NCBI GenBank assembly: GCA_037389465.1
Contig: JAZARR010000221.1
Coordinates: forward strand, 1,404,501 to 1,468,500
DNA from: Baylisascaris procyonis
Taxonomy: Eukaryota; Nematoda; Chromadorea; Rhabditida; Ascarididae
Length of the DNA stretch: 64,000 nt
Reading direction: 5' to 3'
Shown: one piece after another, positions 56,160 through 64,000 of the stretch
Layout: each line of letters starts with the position of its first letter
Position numbering within the stretch: position 1 is the first letter of the stretch
Position numbers and translations under genes: made by a program
The notes under the pieces: generated by a model
Database searches by the model: none
The model's input: the letters and a program-made list of their open reading frames with translations, nothing else
Told to the model about the DNA's origin: nothing

Positions 56160-56625
56160 TAAGAACTCAGAGTATATTAACATGTTGGCTGTGAATGAGG
56201 AGCCGTTTGGTGGAGGTGAAGCTCGGAGGCGTACAAGCTGCCTTGATGGTCGAGTGAGAGGCTAAGCTGCTGCAGTCCAGCACCGCATAATGCGAGCTCA
56301 GACAGCCGACACGATTCACGCAACAGCCAGCTGGTTGAGTGCCGTATTTCAAAGACGGCTGGCTCTCTTCGCAAAGAAACAAACGGCCCAGTCACTTACT
56401 CACTCATTCACTCACTCATTCAACCCTAGACAGAGCGCAAATTCTGTCCGCCCCAAATGCTCCACCCCGCCGTTCAAAGTCAAATTCCCGATCGCTTCTC
56501 TATCGTCGTTCAATTTTTTTCTCGTTTTTTCCAAGCAATACACATATCCAATACGCTCAACCCAGCAGCCTTCAACATCGTTATGTGAAAAAAGCGGTAA
56601 AGTCTGAAGCGTGAGTGCCGAATGT
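56160..56625. other. GC-richer island, possible exon or promoter of an unidentified gene
   Basis: About 460 bp of near-balanced base composition in otherwise AT-rich DNA, open in several frames on both strands (plus frames of 105 and 91 codons, minus frames of 86 and 72 codons). A perfect GTGAGT donor-like site lies at about 56085 on the plus strand. No product is recognised, and the overlapping frames probably reflect composition rather than coding. It could be a transcription start region or a first exon. It also contains a small hairpin (GCCGT..ACGGC, 56341-56359). Confidence 0.3.
56391..56421 (+). repeat. ACTC/ATTC tetranucleotide tract
   Basis: TCACTTACTCACTCATTCAC then TCACTCATTCAA, a short degenerate tetranucleotide repeat inside the GC-richer island. 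Confidence 0.8.
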
Positions 56626-59600
56626 ATGTCATATTTGTCATATTTCACGAGAACAGCTAACGTCGAATCCACTTTAAAATATGAACTTCATATCTGCTCA
56701 CTTTTGTGAGAGAGATTTCGAGATCGAGACCCCCTCACGAATGAAAGTGTTAAATGAGAGTGTTCCACCTACGAAGAGATTCTTATCATTCGACGATGCA
56801 CTATCGAGCTGAACGATGGTTACAATCATTTCACTAGGTAGTTAAACCTTCGATTCGGATCAACCACATATACAAGCTTGTTTAATAGGCTCATAATGAG
56901 GTATATAAGTTGCACAGTGGTTTTATAGTATATAAAGTTTACGAAACAGAAAGAAAGTCAAATTTATAGCAAAGGTTTCATACGCTAACAATTTATCGCA
57001 AAACGGTTATTGAGAAAAGTGCCCCAGACTCTCAGTTGAAACCTTGTTGTGATATTTAGAAAGGGACTTATTTATTTAGGGATTTTATTCATGCAAGTGT
57101 GAGTTTTGTCGCTGAAATTCACCCAGCGCAATAACAGAACATAATATTTCAGATGAGTGAAATTAAGTTATTTCTTTAGAGTTATAATGAAAGGAAAGAG
57201 GAGTTTATGAGCGAATGGAATTATTTATGCGCAGGCTTATCTCCCGCATCCCCCTCCCCCCAAAAGGTTAGAGATGAGGCGCTGAAGGTTCAACGAAATT
57301 ATAAAACTCGCGTTGATCTCCTGATCAAAATCTAGATGGATTGTTTCCTGACAATCTCTCCTGGATGTGTGGAAATACCACCCCTTGAACTTCGATTTTA
57401 TTTAAAGGAAGAGAAAGATGCCATAAGCGACTAAATCTGGCAAAAAAAAGAGCTAATTGACGATCGTAATAATGTTTGTCGATGATTCGACGATCAACAC
57501 GAAAAAATCGTCGAATTTTTTTGACGTTTTCGAAGATTGCACTGTTATGTGGTAGCCGGAAATTCTTTTATCTTTCAGCGACGTAAAGCCTTTTTAAAAA
57601 GGGGAATGCCGCTCAAAACATTTAATTCGTTTCTCAATTCTATTCCATATAATTTAATGCATAAACTTCTGCAACAAATTCCCCAACTTTAACGCCAAAC
57701 TTCGCATTCGATATTCGCTTCACCTTCGAATAGCAGCATCACACTGACGCAACATTACGCGATCGCGTGTGTCAAACGTTGAAGGTATACGCGAATAAAT
57801 GCACTCTAATGTTTAGAAATCTAAGCCACAGACCAATGGTGCCACTAGGCTGCATTCCGCACTCTCAGGACGCAGTACTATATTTTATTTCTTGAGGAAT
57901 TCGCAGATTAAATTTCAACAGGTTATAGAGCACTTTTTGGGATAGCTGTGATCGAAACGGAAAAATTTTTTCCAGTGGTTCAAAAAACTGGCCAAAATAT
58001 TGGAAACAAATTTTGTGAGTAAGATGAAGTCCGTTGACGAATCAAGGATGTTATTTGCATATAACTAACTTCTTACCCATCCCTCCCTCCTTCTCACATT
58101 GGTGATTGAGTCAAATCGTGAGTTAAATCTACCAATAGCAGCACTGGTGCTGAACCGATGGACATTTGCATTCATGTGTGCAATAAGCCATTAACCACAC
58201 AAGCAATGTAAGGACTTTTTTACAACAAACATATGAAGCGAAAACGATATCTAAATGGTATCTTTATAACTTCGAGCACATTTCCAACTGCAACATTTCT
58301 AGAAAATCGATCTTGACCTGTCAAAAAGCCTTATAAATCTTATAAACTCTATAAACGCACTGTTTTCAACTCCACCGCATACAGTTCATTGTCCCTGAAG
58401 CCCATTGGTTAACCATCAGGTGCAATCATTAGTCGTTTCTTAAGGTTATACAACATAATTTGCGAGGCGAATATTATTTGCTTCATTCATTTACATATTG
58501 ATAGAAAAGTTCATTGAAATTAACGCAAAACGTTGTACAACATTATGATCCGTATTTATGTGATCATCTTATAATATATAAAATTTAGTGGTCTTAATTA
58601 TGTTATAGAATAAGATGCTATCTAGTTGCGTTCTGTAAATAAAATGAATGACATTGTAAGAAGTGTTTTCCTGAGTGTGGATGCGCTATTGAATCCAGGC
58701 CAAATCTGGTTCCGGTTTGAGTCTCACTCTCGATTGCTCTCGGAACCGGAGCCGAATTTGTCAGACATTCATCTGCTTTGAAGAAAAACCCGTAATTTAA
58801 AAAATTTTCGACTTCCAACACTCAGAAATTTCTCGACTAAACCGTTCAATTTCAACTTGTACAATTTTTATTTATTTCTATCATAGCGTTTGATAGAGTT
58901 CAACTTTGTGTCCATAATATAAAATCAGTATTTTCTCAAAAGAAAAAAAGGCGTAATCAAGTTCGAAAGAGTCTTCTTAGCAGCATTCGATGAAAGTTGA
59001 TCTATTTGTGCATCTTGTTTCAGAAATGAGTAATCAAGAAAACATCAAATGTCAAATGAAATGTTGCTTCGTCAACGTTTATATACTCTCATCGAGTGAA
59101 TGAGTACAAATCAAATGCGTCACAACGCTGTCCATCATTGACTGCAATTCGGCAATACCGATCGCAGCAATAAGGGCCATTTAGGATGGAAAATTTCAGT
59201 AAGATACTGCTGTGAACTTCTTCACTATAAAGTGATAGAACAGTAATCATATCTGTTTATCAAAACTATTACTGAAATATAACGATCAGTAAGCTATGAA
59301 GGAGCAGTGTTATCAGTATTTTAAAAAACCCCTTATTCATATAGGACATAGGCGCATATAGCAGCGAATTTTTGATGAAGTCCCGCATCAAAAAACATCC
59401 AAAAAAAACTGTTCATCAGAGGGTGAAGAAATGAAAAAAATTTATAAAAGCATTTACGAAAAAATTCCATTTTCACCGTTTTTCGAATATCCCTTTAGAA
59501 GCACTCATTAGTATTTTTATTTCACGAAGGAAGTTATAAGTATAACAATTTTGCTTAATTCTATTGTTGGTTGTTACTTATTACTTATTAATTACTCACT

Positions 59601-60589
59601 ATTATATATTAGCTATAATTTATTAATTATTAACTATTATCTAATAATGAGAGGATCGTAAAGAAACAGGTTGAATAACTATTTATGAAAGTGAAATAAA
59701 AAACAAATACTTCTCAAATACAGCCATCGGCTTTTTAGCAATCCTTACTATCTACTTACAAATGAGGAATTAAACTGTATATGATATGACGGGGATTGCA
59801 ATTTGGAAATGGTATTGATGCGCTATGATGTTTATTTTCTTCCTGTAAATGCGTCAACTGCTATCCTGGACAAACAAATGAGAAATTGGAACGTTAAGGA
59901 TTGAACGGCTAAGAATGACAGTCGAAGCGAACATATGAGATATTAATTCTGGAATAAGTACCACTGGGAAAATATGTGTCTATCACAAATGGTCACTGGT
60001 AACGTTGCTCATATCCATGGATCATTCGATCCGATTTTAATGTTTAAAAAATTTCACCATTTCAACAAACTTTCTTGGAAAAAAGTTATAGCCATCGCCG
60101 AAAATCGATGGTTGTAATAATTAGAGTTTTTGAGTGTTTCCTATTTCTTCCAATTCTAGAAAATATTTCTCTTCCACTCATCTCTGGCTTTTGTTCAAAT
60201 ACGGTGAGAATTTTCATCAGCGTCGTTGATAACATCGCATCACAAGCGACGTCCAAGGTTGATATTATTTGTGATCGCTGATAAAGATGATAAGTTTAAT
60301 AATCGCTGCTAAGAAATTATTTGCAAATGTGGCAGATAAGACTGCAATCTGCAATTCGAATGCAAATCGGTTTGCAATCTTGCGAAACGCCAACTCCTTA
60401 TGTTTGCAATGAGTTCAACCGCACTTATATGAATCGACAACAGTTCTCGATGCTAACTGACATTGACATGCTTCACAGACAGCGTTTGATGGACAAGAAA
60501 AGCACTTGACATTGTTGGTGAGAGAAACTTACTTCGTAGGTATTTTGAAGGCGGGATTTTTTGTTCGCAAAGTATGCTTTGCTTAGGCT
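56626..60589. other. No gene recognised
   Basis: AT-rich. A low-complexity TTATTA-like tract lies at about 59575-59650. Confidence 0.6.
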
Positions 60590-61150
60590 GATGCAGTAAG
60601 TCACCACTATAATCAATAGCGCCCTGATTCAGGGACATTATAGATTGTGAGCAGAACAATTTTTTTCATCGACGTTGATTTCCGAAGTTTTATGTGCTCA
60701 TTCATAAACCGGACCGGTGTCCAAATTCTAATATAACTAACAAGGCGTAAATGATATTGTGCTGATCGAGAGGATGGTATGTTCAACGCACGACTAGTAG
60801 TGGGGCATTCATCGATCGACGGGGAGTTGATATGGCATTCAAGGATCAGCATGGAACCCACACGGTAGTCATGGATGGGCCTTATCGATTGGTGAGGAAT
60901 GTTATTCCACGAGATCTTTAAGATTAAATGGGGAATAGCGCTAAACCGAAGAGAAAAAGGAAGAATGACTGCGGACCTTCCCACCATAGCGTAACACCCC
61001 ACGAATTACTTCAGTGGTCGCATTAAAGTTGTGCAGAAGCGGCTCTGAACGCCAGTAAAGGTGTCACGTAAGGACCGATGTGATGCCAATGTTAGCATCG
61101 ATTAGTCGATCGGATCAGTAGCACCAAATAAAGAGAGCTCGATTTGTTGT
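60590..61150. other. Balanced-composition segment, possibly an old transposable element
   Basis: Composition differs from the AT-rich flanks. A minus frame of 129 codons (61002-60613) and several shorter frames cross it, but nothing in them matches a family I know. Short palindromic stretches (ATCGATCGAC, GATTAGTCGATCGGATC) are visible. No terminal repeats identified. Confidence 0.25.
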
Positions 61151-61526
61151 TGCACAGCTGTATCACAGTGAGGTATATGACAGTCGAAACATTGCAGCAT
61201 ACAGATTGAGGAGTTAGGCAAGCGAAAGAAGCGGAACTTTGAAATTATGACACATCGATGTTAGTAAAGGTATTCTGAATTTAACAGTAAAATATTTTTT
61301 CAAAGGATTTTTGAGAGTAATGAGATTCTTTGCTACGATAATTGCAATATATGAAGCGTTGTTCGGTTCAACTGAGCATAAACCTATGATACCACCAGAA
61401 GCTGATATAGAACTAGAAACCACCACTGCATACCAATGCTAGGGTTGTTGTTCGCACCATCTGAAGTTTCCAGATTTCTGCGCAGTTGCAGCAACAGACT
61501 TTGAGTTGCCGAGGCACATCTAGGAA

Positions 61527-64000
<2,474 letters not shown>

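Overview
The window looks like nuclear DNA of a nematode. It is AT-rich, with long introns, many TA and AAAT microsatellites, and almost no long open frames outside one gene. The assignment rests on that gene, whose protein follows the nematode SERCA pattern as I remember it from Caenorhabditis elegans SCA-1. A decayed RTE-type retrotransposon is compatible with this. I cannot place the genus.

The one gene I can reconstruct with confidence is a complete sarco/endoplasmic-reticulum Ca2+-ATPase (SERCA, sca-1 orthologue) on the minus strand, from the ATG at 27830 to the TAA at 13350. Its 16 coding exons (15 introns of 260 to 1999 nt) join in frame at GT..AG boundaries and give 1057 residues. All catalytic and Ca2+-ligand residues are present. 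The last exon contains a consensus-like 5' splice site exactly where the vertebrate SERCA2a/2b choice lies. Read-through gives a long tail with an eleventh membrane segment; splicing there would give a short isoform whose last exon I could not identify.

Layout: 1-13.3 kb is 3' flank with small repeats, a 40-nt-arm hairpin at 7.1 kb, one copy of a dispersed repeat at 7.8 kb and a possible distal polyadenylation signal at 12.25 kb. 13.35-27.83 kb is the SERCA gene; paired TA arrays and a G-rich tract lie in introns. 27.83-28.3 kb holds the likely 5' UTR acceptor and a TATA-like promoter candidate. 28.3-64 kb has no gene I can name. It contains a 21-bp minisatellite at 31.8 kb, a weak B-box-like zinc-ligand frame at 37.5 kb, other dispersed-repeat copies at 41.1 and 49.3 kb, the RTE remnant at 51.05-52.6 kb, a GC-richer island open in several frames at 56.2-56.6 kb, a balanced-composition segment at 60.6-61.1 kb, a long TA array at 61.5 kb and a Z-DNA-prone tract at 63 kb.

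I found no convincing tRNA, rRNA, SL RNA or CRISPR array, and no multi-gene system. The most interesting biology is the SERCA 3'-end architecture.
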